DNA from: Vannielia litorea
GTDB lineage: Bacteria > Pseudomonadota > Alphaproteobacteria > Rhodobacterales > Rhodobacteraceae
Assembly: GCF_900142295.1 (NCBI RefSeq)
Contig: NZ_FSRL01000001.1
Coordinates: forward strand, 1,736,001 to 1,800,000
Reading direction: 5' to 3'
DNA: 64,000 bases
The notes below the pieces were generated by a model. It did not search any database. It was given only the letters and a program-made list of their open reading frames with translations, and had not been told where the DNA came from. The translations under genes were made by a program, and so were the position numbers. Positions 37,316 through 45,598 of the stretch are shown here, in pieces; the stretch's first letter is position 1, and each line of letters begins with the position of its first letter.

Positions 37316-37674
37316 ACGCCACCCACCGGGATCAGCGCGGCCGCAACCCGGCGCCCCTCGCTCAGAAGCACGTTGTAGGCCCGCGCGGCCGAGGGCGAGG
37401 CCATCACGTCCAGCCCCTGGCCCGTCAGTTCGACCGCCTCGCGCAACGCGCGCGGCACCGGGGCAATCTCGCCGCCCATGCCCAGAAACAGCACATCCAC
37501 CCGCCCGGCGATCTCGACCAGCGCGGCGGCATCCTCCAGACCGCCCCAGGGGTGCAGGCCACCCGGCCCCACCAGCACCGGCCCCTCGATCACCTGGCCG
37601 CCCACGCGCCAGAACCCCGGCCCGTAGCCCTGGACCGGCATCTCGCCCCTGAATTCCACTTCGGTGATCCGCAT
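37312..37674 (-). CDS. Mth938-like domain protein (NDUFAF3-related)
   Basis: A 120-residue protein of the Mth938/NDUFAF3 fold. Motifs: ITEVEFRGEMPVQGYGPGFW, then VDVLFLGMGGEIAPVP. The human relative NDUFAF3 assembles respiratory complex I; the bacterial role is unproven. Association with the secDF/ccm cluster is typical of Rhodobacteraceae. ATG 37674 is chosen, as the frame upstream of it reads into the TSUP stop region. It overlaps ccmA. Confidence 0.88.
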   Translation of the reverse strand: MRITEVEFRGEMPVQGYGPGFWRVGGQVIEGPVLVGPGGLHPWGGLEDAAALVEIAGRVDVLFLGMGGEIAPVPRALREAVELTGQGLDVMASPSAARAYNVLLSEGRRVAAALIPVGGV

Positions 37675-37681
37675 GTCCGCC

Positions 37682-38437
37682 TTAATCGCCAAAGATCGGC
37701 AGCCCCGCAAGGGCCGAGGCGATGAAGACGGCATAGGCCACCGCGCGATAAAGCCGCGCCTTCTCGGGATCGAAGAGCGCCTGCCCCGCGAGGTTGCCCG
37801 CCACGTAAGGCGGGATCAGCAGCAGCCCGAGCGCGATGCCGGGCCATGAGAGCACGCCCCGCAGCGCAAAGACCACGCCGAGCATGGCCACGAAGGACAG
37901 CATGAAAAGCAGCGTCGTCGCCCGCACCCGCTCGGGGCGGTATTGCCCGCCAAGATAGGCCAGCACCACCGGCGGCCCCGGCATGCCGACGAAGCCGCCC
38001 AGAAAGCCCGAGGCCACGCCCACGCCCGCGAGCCCCTTCGGGCCGAGGTCCACATGGTGCCGCCAGCCCGAGATCAGCAGCGCCACCAGCGCCAGCGAAA
38101 GCCCCGACACGCCCCAGCGAAACACCGCAGGGTCGGAGGCCGTCAGCGCATAGGTGCCCAGGGGCAGCGCCAGCACGCAGCCCGCCAGCATCCAGCCGAG
38201 GTCGCGCCCCCGCACGTCGCGGATGGCGCGCGGCAGCACCGGGGCCGAGCCCGCCACGTCCACCGCGATCACCGCGGCCATCACCGCGAGCGGCGGCAGA
38301 AAGATCGAGGCCAGCGGGATGAACACCATCCCCGTGCCGAACCCGGCAAAGCCGCGCACCAGCCCCGCGAGCCCGATGATGGCCACGAGCCACCAGAAGC
38401 CTTCGAGCGCCCAGGCCTCCCGAAACGCCTCGATCAT
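37682..38437 (-). CDS. TSUP (TauE/SafE) family permease, copy 1
   Basis: A 251-residue membrane protein with about eight hydrophobic segments and the two TauE/SafE repeats: GLVRGFAGFGTGMVFIPLAS near the N-terminus and ASGFLGGFVGMPGPPVVLAY in the second half. The family exports sulfite, sulfoacetate or other organic anions. A second TSUP gene lies directly upstream. ATG 38437 matches the usual distance to the first helix. Confidence 0.9.
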   Translation of the reverse strand: MIEAFREAWALEGFWWLVAIIGLAGLVRGFAGFGTGMVFIPLASIFLPPLAVMAAVIAVDVAGSAPVLPRAIRDVRGRDLGWMLAGCVLALPLGTYALTASDPAVFRWGVSGLSLALVALLISGWRHHVDLGPKGLAGVGVASGFLGGFVGMPGPPVVLAYLGGQYRPERVRATTLLFMLSFVAMLGVVFALRGVLSWPGIALGLLLIPPYVAGNLAGQALFDPEKARLYRAVAYAVFIASALAGLPIFGD

Positions 38438-38440
38438 GCC

Positions 38441-38462
38441 GCAGGGTGGGTGAACCCCACCA
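38441..38462. repeat. REP-like hairpin, copy B
   Basis: GCAGGGTGGGTGAACCCCAC followed by CA: 19 of 22 positions match the element at 36613-36634. It lies between the two TSUP genes, just before the start of copy 1. Confidence 0.55.
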
Positions 38463-38519
38463 TCCCGAGCCTCGTCATCCCGCAATCCCCCTCGCCGATC
38501 CCCGCACTCGCACCCTCTC

Positions 38520-39269
38520 TCACCACACCGGCAGGCTCATCGCCACCGCGAGGCCGATGAGCCCATAGGCCACGCGGCGATAGAGCGCCTCGTTCTGCGG
38601 CCGAAACAGCGCCTGCCCGGTCAGCGCCCCAACCGCGTAGACCGGCACCACCAGGACCGCGAGCCAGAGCGCCTCGGCCCGGATCAGCCCCTGCACCCAG
38701 AGCATCGGCAGAAGCAGCATCGACAGCAGGGTCAGAAACGCGATCGTCGAGGCCCGCACCTCCGCCGCGCTCGCCTTGCCCGAGAGCTTGAAGAGGATCA
38801 TCACCGGCCCGGTCAGCCCGGTCGCCCCGCCAAGCACCCCCGAGGCCGCGCCCACGCCGAGCAGGGCGCCCGCGCTGTCCCGGGTCTTCCGCCGCCAGCC
38901 CGCGACCAGCGCACAGAGCGTTGCGGCGGCCACCGCGCAGATGCCCCAGCGCATCGCCTCCGGGTCCGCGACCTTCAACAGCCACACGCCCACAGGCAGG
39001 CCGATGAGCGAGGCGGCGAGCAGGATCCCGGTGTCGCGGGTGTCGGCCAGCTTCAGCGCCCGCGGCAGCACCGTGACCACCGAGGCCAGCCCCATGCAGG
39101 CCTCCAGCGTCACCGCCTCCACCGGCCCGACACGGGCGGCGGCCACCGGCATGAAGATCAGCGCCGCGCCGAAGCCCGCAAAGCCATAGGCCAGCCCCGC
39201 CGCCCCCGCCGCCACCAGCACCCAGACCACCCCGGGCACCGCCAGCGCCGCGAGGAGCGGGTCAGGCAT
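38520..39269 (-). CDS. TSUP (TauE/SafE) family permease, copy 2
   Basis: A 249-residue TSUP permease. The repeat motifs GLAYGFAGFGAALIFMPVAA and ASGVLGGATGLTGPVMILFK match copy 1 in position and character (FAGFG, P), so the pair looks like an old duplication. Its start overlaps the secF stop by 8 bp, so it is coupled to the Sec genes. Transported anion unknown. Confidence 0.9.
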   Translation of the reverse strand: MPDPLLAALAVPGVVWVLVAAGAAGLAYGFAGFGAALIFMPVAAARVGPVEAVTLEACMGLASVVTVLPRALKLADTRDTGILLAASLIGLPVGVWLLKVADPEAMRWGICAVAAATLCALVAGWRRKTRDSAGALLGVGAASGVLGGATGLTGPVMILFKLSGKASAAEVRASTIAFLTLLSMLLLPMLWVQGLIRAEALWLAVLVVPVYAVGALTGQALFRPQNEALYRRVAYGLIGLAVAMSLPVW

Positions 39270-40236
39270 CCGAAGTGGAAAACTGCGTGCCGCCCGGCCC
39301 GCCGTCCGAAGGCTTCGACCAGTCGCGCTTGGTGCCCAGCATCAGCACGATGTTCTTGGCCACATAGACCGACGAATAGGTGCCCACGACCACGCCCCAG
39401 GTGATCGCGAAGACAAAGCCCCGGATCACGTCACCGCCCAGCACCAGCAACGCGATGAGCGCAATGAGCGTGGTGCCCGAGGTCATCACCGTCCGGCTCA
39501 GGGTCTCGTTCACGCTGACGTTCATCACGTCCTGCAAGGCCATCTTCTTGTACTTGATGAGGTTCTCCCGCACCCGGTCGAAGATCACCACCGTGTCGTT
39601 GATCGAGTAGCCCACGATGGTCAGCAGCGCCGCGATGGTGGCCAGGTCGAAGCGGATCTGGAACACCGCGAAGATCCCGATGGTCAGCAGCACGTCGTGG
39701 AACAGCGCAACCACGGCGCCCAGGCTGAACTGCCACTCGAAGCGCAACCAGATATACACCATGATCGCGCCCAGCGAGGCCAGCACGGCCAGGATCGCGC
39801 TCTGCACCAGCTCTCCGCTCACCTTGGGGCCCACGCTCTCGACGGAGGTGAAGGTGATGCTCTCGTCCACCCCCTTCAGGGCCGCCTCCACATCCGCGAT
39901 CATCTGCTCGTCGGCGCTCTCCGCCCCCTCCTGCGCCTGGATCCGCAGCATGGCCACATGCTCGTCGGCGGCGAAGGTCGGGTCGAACACCTCGCTGATC
40001 GCCACGTCGCCCAGGTTGAGCGGCTGCAACGCGTCGCGATAGGCGCCCACGTCCACCGGCTGGCTGCTCTCGGTCCGGATCGTCGTGCCGCCCTGAAAGT
40101 CGATGCCGAAGTTCAAGCCCATGGTCAGCCAGGCCACGACCGACAGCACCATAAGCACCATCGAGGCCCCGAAGGTCACCTTCCGCGCCGCGAAGAAGTT
40201 GATGTTGGTCGTCTCGGGAACCAGTCTCAAACGCAT
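39262..40236 (-). CDS. secF: Protein translocase subunit SecF
   Basis: A 324-residue RND-type partner of SecD that uses the proton gradient to help proteins leave the SecYEG channel on the periplasmic side. Motifs: GLNFGIDFQGGTTIR (about residues 40-54), LFHDVLLTIGIFAV, GYSINDTVVIFDRVRENL and the C-terminal GGDVIRGFVFAITWGVVVGT. It is 4 bp after secD. Confidence 0.97.
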   Translation of the reverse strand: MRLRLVPETTNINFFAARKVTFGASMVLMVLSVVAWLTMGLNFGIDFQGGTTIRTESSQPVDVGAYRDALQPLNLGDVAISEVFDPTFAADEHVAMLRIQAQEGAESADEQMIADVEAALKGVDESITFTSVESVGPKVSGELVQSAILAVLASLGAIMVYIWLRFEWQFSLGAVVALFHDVLLTIGIFAVFQIRFDLATIAALLTIVGYSINDTVVIFDRVRENLIKYKKMALQDVMNVSVNETLSRTVMTSGTTLIALIALLVLGGDVIRGFVFAITWGVVVGTYSSVYVAKNIVLMLGTKRDWSKPSDGGPGGTQFSTSDA

Positions 40237-40240
40237 CGGA

Positions 40241-41914
40241 TCATACCTCGATCGTCTTGGGCCGCGCCCGTTCGAACCATGTCACGATCATCAGCCGCGT
40301 CACGTAGATCGCGGTGAAGACGCTCGTGATGATCCCCAGCGCCAGCGTCACCGAGAAGCCGCGCACCGGCCCCGAGCCCATGACAAAGAGAATGGTCGCG
40401 GTGATGAAGGTGGTGATGTTGGCGTCGATGATGGCCGAGAGCGCCTTCTCGTAGCCGAGCGAGATCGCCCGGCTCGGCCCCTTGGCCGTCTTCAGCTCCT
40501 CGCGGATCCGCTCGAAGACCAGCACGTTGGCATCGACCGCCATGCCGATGGTCAGCACGATCCCGGCGATGCCGGGCAGCGTCAGCGTCGCCCCGATGGT
40601 GCTGAGCAGGCCAAAGATCAGGCCCACGTTGATCATGAGCGCGATATTGGCGAACACCCCGAAGAGCCCGTAGCTCAGCACCATGAAGATCAGCACCGCC
40701 GTAAAGGCCACCGCGCAGGCGATGGTGCCGGCCCGGATGCTGTCGGCACCAAGCTCCGGCCCGATCGTCCGCTCCTGCAGAAAATCCATGCCCGCCGGCA
40801 GCGCGCCCGCACGCAGCAGCACCGCGAGGTCGCTGCTCTCCTGCACCGAGAAGTTGCCGGTGATGATCCCGGTCCCGCCCGGAATGTGGCTGCGGATCAC
40901 CGGCGCCGAGATCACCTCGTCGTCGAGCACGATGGCGAAGGGGCTGCCGATGTTCTCGGCGGTGTAGTCGCCGAACTTGCGCGCGCCCGAGGCATTGAAC
41001 CGGAAGTTCACCGCAGGCTGGCCGTTCTGGTCGAAGTCGGGCTGCGCGTCGGTCAGCTCCTCGCCGGTCACCACCGGCGTCTCCTCCAACACGTAGAACA
41101 CGCCCTGCTCGTCGGGGTCGGCACTGGGCAGGGTGATCGTCCGGCCCGTGGCATCGGCCCCCGCGTCGGACGAGGACACCCGCTGCACGACCGGGTGGAA
41201 GGTCAGCTTGGCCGTGGTCCCGATCAGGTCCTTCAGCTCCTGCGCCGAGCCGATGCCCGGCACCTGGATGATGATCCGGTCCGCGCCCTGCCGCTGGATC
41301 GTCGGCTCCCGCGTGCCCACCTCGTCGACCCGGCGGCGGATGATCTCGAGGCTCTGCTGCACCGTGCGTGCATCCGAAAGCTCGCGCTCGGCCTCCGAGA
41401 GCTGAACCACCAGGATGTCGCCCTCGGCGGTGACGGTGATATCGGTCGCACCGGGATGGGAGAGCGAAACCACCTGCCGCGCCAGCCCCTCAACCTCGGC
41501 AATCGCCGCCGCCATCTGGTCGGCGTTCTGGATCCGCACGCGCAGCTGGTCTTCCGGCCCCTCGACCCGGCGAATGGTGCCGACCGTGCCGCGCAGGTCG
41601 CGCAGCGCATCGCGCACCTCGGGCCACATGGCCGTCATCCGTTCGGCATAGACCTCTTCCACCCGGACCCGGCCCAGCAGATGCGCCCCGCCCCGCAGGT
41701 CGAGGCCCAGGTTCACCAGGTTGTTGGGCAGATAGCCCGGCCACTTGGCCGCATCGGCCTCCAGCTCCGGCGTGGCCCCGCCCGTCTCGATCGCCGCCAC
41801 CGCGTCATTGTGGGTCTCGACCCGGCCGTAAAAGACATTGGGCATCGCCGCCAGCAGACCCGCGGCCACGAGCACCCAGATCACCAGGCGATTGAAAAAG
41901 GAGATTTGAAGCAT
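40241..41914 (-). CDS. secD: Protein translocase subunit SecD
   Basis: A 557-residue membrane protein with six TM helices and a large periplasmic P1 domain. Motifs: VNLGLDLRGGAHLLGRV, IQVPGI, and in the membrane part PGIAGIVLTIGMAVDANVLV with ITTFITATILFVMGSGPVRG. With SecF and YajC it completes translocation. 32 bp downstream of yajC. Confidence 0.97.
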   Translation of the reverse strand: MLQISFFNRLVIWVLVAAGLLAAMPNVFYGRVETHNDAVAAIETGGATPELEADAAKWPGYLPNNLVNLGLDLRGGAHLLGRVRVEEVYAERMTAMWPEVRDALRDLRGTVGTIRRVEGPEDQLRVRIQNADQMAAAIAEVEGLARQVVSLSHPGATDITVTAEGDILVVQLSEAERELSDARTVQQSLEIIRRRVDEVGTREPTIQRQGADRIIIQVPGIGSAQELKDLIGTTAKLTFHPVVQRVSSSDAGADATGRTITLPSADPDEQGVFYVLEETPVVTGEELTDAQPDFDQNGQPAVNFRFNASGARKFGDYTAENIGSPFAIVLDDEVISAPVIRSHIPGGTGIITGNFSVQESSDLAVLLRAGALPAGMDFLQERTIGPELGADSIRAGTIACAVAFTAVLIFMVLSYGLFGVFANIALMINVGLIFGLLSTIGATLTLPGIAGIVLTIGMAVDANVLVFERIREELKTAKGPSRAISLGYEKALSAIIDANITTFITATILFVMGSGPVRGFSVTLALGIITSVFTAIYVTRLMIVTWFERARPKTIEV

Positions 41915-41946
41915 GAGCCCCCCGCCGAGCTAGCGCGCCGCGCCTG

Positions 41947-42237
41947 TTACGACTGTGCGTCAGCCGCCGGTTCGGTCTTGCTGAGCACCTGGGCGACGGT
42001 CGATTTCACGACCCGCACCTTCACGCCCTCGGCGATTTCCACCTCGACCTCGTTCTCGTCGCGCACCTTCACGACCTTGCCGACGATCCCGCCCTGGGTG
42101 ATGATCTGGTCCCCCCGGCGGAGCGCGGCAACCATGGCCTGGTGCTGCTTCAGCTTCTTCTGCTGCGGACGGATGAGGAGAAAGTACATGATCCCGAAGA
42201 TCAGGATCAGCGGCACGATGGATTCAAAGCCCTGCAT
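41947..42237 (-). CDS. yajC: Sec translocon accessory protein YajC
   Basis: A 96-residue protein with one TM segment (LILIFGIMYFLLIRPQQKK) followed by the YajC cytoplasmic domain (GDQIITQGGIVGKVVKVRD). First gene of a minus-strand cluster that runs through secDF, two TSUP genes and ccmABCDG. Confidence 0.96.
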   Translation of the reverse strand: MQGFESIVPLILIFGIMYFLLIRPQQKKLKQHQAMVAALRRGDQIITQGGIVGKVVKVRDENEVEVEIAEGVKVRVVKSTVAQVLSKTEPAADAQS

Positions 42238-42454
42238 GGAGGCTCCTTGTTTTTCTTGTTTCCTGTCCCCGCACGAGGGGCGGGCGTTTCGGCGCGCACC
42301 CTATGGCCCGTCATGGGGCGATGCAAGCGCGTGAGGCGGCAGATAAGGACGATTTGACCGGAACGCCAGAGGAAGGGGTGATTGTGTCGCGCCCCCCACC
42401 GGGTCCGCCGGGCCGGCGCGGCCACCCACCCTGCCCCAGCGCACAGCCCGCCCG

Positions 42455-42576
42455 GTTAACCCCCCGCATCGGTGCGTAAACCGCGTATGTATGGGTTGTG
42501 CATGGGTTGTGCATGGGTTGTGACGATTAATGCTTCACTAACAAACACCGCCTTGTTAACCCCTCCGCACGGTGGG
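42455..42576. repeat. Direct repeats flanking tandem repeats, serS/yajC intergenic
   Basis: The 377-bp gap between divergent yajC and serS holds an imperfect 22-bp repeat starting GTTAACCCC at 42455 and again at 42555 (100 bp apart). Between them lie the 11-bp tandem repeats and TTAATGCTTCACTAA (42527-42541), one base from the CtrA-like TTAA-N7-TTAA. No gene is seen. Both promoters must lie here. Confidence 0.5.
42491..42523 (+). repeat. Three tandem copies of ATGGGTTGTGC
   Basis: An 11-bp unit is present three times (last base of copy 3 is A), preceded by a partial copy. Spacing equals about one helical turn. Located 92 bp before serS. Confidence 0.85.
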
Positions 42577-42614
42577 TCTGGTAGGCCCGCGCCAGCAACG
42601 ACAGGACCTCAGAG

Positions 42615-43907
42615 ATGCACGATATCCGCACCATCCGCGAAAATCCCGCCGGCTTCGACGCCGCCATGGCGCGGCGCGGGATCTCTTCGGCCTCCGCCCC
42701 CATCCTCGCTCTCGACGAGGCCCGCCGCGCCGCCATCACCGCCGCCGAGGCCGCCCAGGCCGAGCGCAACGCGGCCTCCAGGGACGTCGGGGCCGCCAAG
42801 GCCGCCGGCAACGAGGCCGAGTTCGAGCGCCTCCGCGCCCTTGTCGCTGAAAAGAAAGACGAAATCGCCCGCCTCGAGGAGGAGTCCAAGAGCAAGGACG
42901 CCGAGCTGCGCGAGATCCTGATGGGCCTGCCCAACCTGTTGCAGGACGACGTGCCCGACGGCGCCGACGAAACCCAGAACGTCGAGATCCACCGCTGGGG
43001 CACGCCCCGCGATTTCGCCTTCGCGCCGCTTGAGCATTACGAGCTGCCCGGCGCGAAGGAGGCGATGGACTTCGAGACCGCCGCCAAGCTCTCGGGCTCG
43101 CGCTTCGTGCTGATGAGCGGCGGAATTGCCCGTATTCACAGGGCCTTGTCCCAGTTCATGCTCGATTTGCACATCACCCAGCACGGGCTCACCGAGGTCA
43201 ACGGCCCGGTCCTGGTGCGCGAGGAAACCATGCTCGGCACCGGCCAGCTGCCCAAGTTCGGCGAAGACAGCTACCAGACCCGCGAGGGCTACTGGCTGAT
43301 CCCCACCTCCGAGGTGACGCTGACCAACATCGTGGCCGATTGCCTCATCGCCGAGAGCTATCTGCCGCGCCGCTACACCGCCCATTCGCTCTGCTTCCGC
43401 TCCGAAGCGGGCAGCGCGGGCCGCGACACCGCCGGCATGCTCCGCCAGCACCAGTTCGAGAAGGTCGAGATGGTCTCGATCGTGCACCCCGACGCTTCGG
43501 CCGCCGAGCAGACCCGGATGACCAACTGCGCCCAGGCCGTTCTGGAAGCCCTTGAATTGCCTTACAGAACCGTCGTGCTCTGCTCGGGCGACACCGGCTT
43601 CGGCGCACGCCGCACCCACGATCTCGAGGTCTGGCTGCCGGGGCAGAACACCTACCGCGAGATCTCCTCGGTCTCCAACTGCGGCGATTTCCAGGCCCGC
43701 CGGATGAACGCCCGCTTCCGCCCCGAGGGCGGCGGCAAGCCCGAGTTCGTCCACACGCTCAACGGCTCCGGCCTCGCCGTGGGCCGCGCGCTGATCGCGG
43801 TGCTCGAGAACGGCCAGCAGCAGGACGGCACGGTAACCCTGCCTTCCGTGCTGCACGCCTATACTGGCGGCCTGACCACGCTGACGCGCGACGGAACCCT
43901 TGCCTGA
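42615..43907 (+). CDS. serS: Seryl-tRNA synthetase
   Basis: A 430-residue class II synthetase. N-terminal coiled-coil arm for tRNA-Ser (about residues 30-100), then motif 2 ([30 protein letters not shown]) and motif 3 ([19 protein letters not shown]). ATG 42615, starting [17 protein letters not shown] as in relatives. A monocistronic gene by spacing, divergent from yajC. Confidence 0.98.
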   Translation: MHDIRTIRENPAGFDAAMARRGISSASAPILALDEARRAAITAAEAAQAERNAASRDVGAAKAAGNEAEFERLRALVAEKKDEIARLEEESKSKDAELREILMGLPNLLQDDVPDGADETQNVEIHRWGTPRDFAFAPLEHYELPGAKEAMDFETAAKLSGSRFVLMSGGIARIHRALSQFMLDLHITQHGLTEVNGPVLVREETMLGTGQLPKFGEDSYQTREGYWLIPTSEVTLTNIVADCLIAESYLPRRYTAHSLCFRSEAGSAGRDTAGMLRQHQFEKVEMVSIVHPDASAAEQTRMTNCAQAVLEALELPYRTVVLCSGDTGFGARRTHDLEVWLPGQNTYREISSVSNCGDFQARRMNARFRPEGGGKPEFVHTLNGSGLAVGRALIAVLENGQQQDGTVTLPSVLHAYTGGLTTLTRDGTLA

Positions 43908-43967
43908 TCCCCTTGCTCCCCCGCTCTGCGGGCCCTACATCTGGTGCGACGAAACAAGGGACTGCAT

Positions 43968-44201
43968 ATGGCCATCGACGCGCAAGACATCGAGAACCTC
44001 CTCCGTGAATCGTTCCCTGACGCAACGATCTCCGTCGAGGGGAATGACGGCCAGCATTTTGCCGCGGAAGTGATCGACGAAAGCTTCCGCGGTATGAACC
44101 GTGTCCAGCAGCAGCGGGCCGTCTATGCCGCGCTCAAGGGCAAGATGGATGGCCCCGCCGGCGAGCTGCACGCGCTGGCGTTGACCACCCGGGCGCCCTG
44201 A
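43968..44201 (+). CDS. BolA family protein
   Basis: A 77-residue BolA-like protein. The conserved His in NDGQHFAAEVI and the region RVQQQRAVYAALKGKM with a C-terminal HALALTT are typical of the YrbA/IbaG-type. Such proteins bind [2Fe-2S] with monothiol glutaredoxins, and a CGFS glutaredoxin gene lies two genes downstream. ATG 43968 preferred. Confidence 0.92.
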   Translation: MAIDAQDIENLLRESFPDATISVEGNDGQHFAAEVIDESFRGMNRVQQQRAVYAALKGKMDGPAGELHALALTTRAP

Positions 44202-44211
44202 GGCCGCCGCG

Positions 44212-44412
44212 ATGGACCCGGCGCTGATCCTTTTCCTGGGGTTCATCGTCGGCGTTGCCGTCCTCCGCGCCAGCATGAGCCGCCGCAAGAAACACCGGAT
44301 CAACCCCGACCCGGATCCCGACGAGGCTCCCCAGGAGCCCGAAACCGACACCCCGCAGCGCCGCCCCAGTTATGGCGCCGCCCGATCCAGAACCAGAAAT
44401 CTCCGGGAGTGA
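44212..44412 (+). CDS. Small single-pass membrane protein (66 aa)
   Basis: A 66-residue protein: one TM helix ([19 protein letters not shown]), a basic stop-transfer patch (SRRKKHR), then a Pro/Asp-rich and Arg-rich cytoplasmic tail. It lies 10 bp after bolA and its stop overlaps the leader of grxD, so the three are one operon. Position in a BolA/Grx unit suggests, but does not show, a link to iron-sulfur work. Confidence 0.72.
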   Translation: MDPALILFLGFIVGVAVLRASMSRRKKHRINPDPDPDEAPQEPETDTPQRRPSYGAARSRTRNLRE

Positions 44413-44417
44413 CCGTG

Positions 44418-44777
44418 ATGACCGCACAAGACAAGATCGCCGAAACCGTGAAGGCACATGATGTGGTGCTCTACATGAAAGGCACCAAGGAGATGCCCCA
44501 ATGCGGCTTCTCCTCCCGAGTAGCCGGCGTTCTCAATTTCATGGGCGTCGAGTACCAGGACGTGAACGTGCTGGCCGACGAGGAAATTCGTCAGGGCATC
44601 AAGGATTATTCCGACTGGCCGACGATCCCGCAGCTCTACGTGAAGGGTGAATTCGTGGGCGGTTGCGACATCATAACCGAGATGACCCTCTCCGGCGAAC
44701 TCGACACGCTCTTCGAGCAGAACGGTGTCGCCTACGACAAGGACGCCGCCGACAAGATCCGCGAAGCTAACGCCTGA
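44418..44777 (+). CDS. grxD: Monothiol glutaredoxin, Grx4/GrxD type
   Basis: A 119-residue glutaredoxin with the CGFS active site ([17 protein letters not shown]) and the GSH-binding [19 protein letters not shown]. It carries or transfers [2Fe-2S] clusters, usually with BolA. ATG 44418 has CCGGGAG upstream; an in-frame GTG three codons earlier is less likely. Confidence 0.96.
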   Translation: MTAQDKIAETVKAHDVVLYMKGTKEMPQCGFSSRVAGVLNFMGVEYQDVNVLADEEIRQGIKDYSDWPTIPQLYVKGEFVGGCDIITEMTLSGELDTLFEQNGVAYDKDAADKIREANA

Positions 44778-44811
44778 GTCATGTTTGATCCCAAGCGCTT
44801 GCGGTTCGAAG

Positions 44812-45588
44812 CTACATGCGCCATTGCGGCGTCGCGGCCATCCGCATCAAGCGAAAGCGCTTGCGGAACTCGCTCAACTCCAGCGCCCCGTCGGCCACAC
44901 GGCCCGGGGCGTTGATGGCCTTGCGCAGCAGCACCGGCGCCATCGCGCCGAGCAGCATCGGCGACGACGCCAAGGCACTCAGCCTCCCGCGCCATTGCGA
45001 ACCTGAAGTCATGGCCGCAAGCCCTTCTTCCGCAATGGCTTTCACAGCTTCCGGCCGACCGTCCACCAGCGGCAGCCGACCCCGGCTCTCAAGCTCGGGC
45101 ACGGCTTGCAGATAGCGCGCCAGGGCAGCGCCCCGCCCCCAGGCGCGCAAGCCCTCTTCGGCGTCGGGACCGGCTCCCAAGGCCGCCGCCGCGGCCCAGA
45201 CCAGCCCACCGCCCGTTGCATCGAGGTAGCCCCAGAACGCCGCCTCATCGGCAAACGGTTCCCGCCCCACGTCCCACTCGCGGGCATCGACGCAGGCCAG
45301 CAGAGGCGCCACCGGCACCCCCTCGGCCACCGCGGTGGCCAGGGGCGCGGCCACCTCATGCGCCCGCGCCTTGCCCGTTGCGGCCTCCTCCAGCACGTCG
45401 CGCCAGAACTGCAATCGCATCTGCGCAATCATCGGTTCCTGGCTGGCCCAGGGCGCCCGCGCCAATTCCAGTGCAAAGGCCTGAACCGGAAAGAGGATCC
45501 TGCGCGCGTCGACCGGCGCCGCCATGATCGCGGCAAAGCTCTCCCGCCCCGCGCGGGCAACCAGATCTGCGCAGGCCTGAAGGCTCAT
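44812..45588 (-). CDS. Squalene/phytoene synthase family protein, NDUFAF6-like
   Basis: A 258-residue all-helical protein of the isoprenoid synthase-like fold. The prenyl-diphosphate Asp-rich motifs of true phytoene synthases (DxxxD) are not seen; the protein instead resembles NDUFAF6, the complex I assembly factor (ILFPVQAFALELARAPWASQ, MRLQFWRDVLEEA). It is convergent with grxD and followed upstream by cimA. Complex I assembly is inferred by family only. Confidence 0.8.
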   Translation of the reverse strand: MSLQACADLVARAGRESFAAIMAAPVDARRILFPVQAFALELARAPWASQEPMIAQMRLQFWRDVLEEAATGKARAHEVAAPLATAVAEGVPVAPLLACVDAREWDVGREPFADEAAFWGYLDATGGGLVWAAAAALGAGPDAEEGLRAWGRGAALARYLQAVPELESRGRLPLVDGRPEAVKAIAEEGLAAMTSGSQWRGRLSALASSPMLLGAMAPVLLRKAINAPGRVADGALELSEFRKRFRLMRMAATPQWRM

Positions 45589-45598
45589 CGACCGCGCC

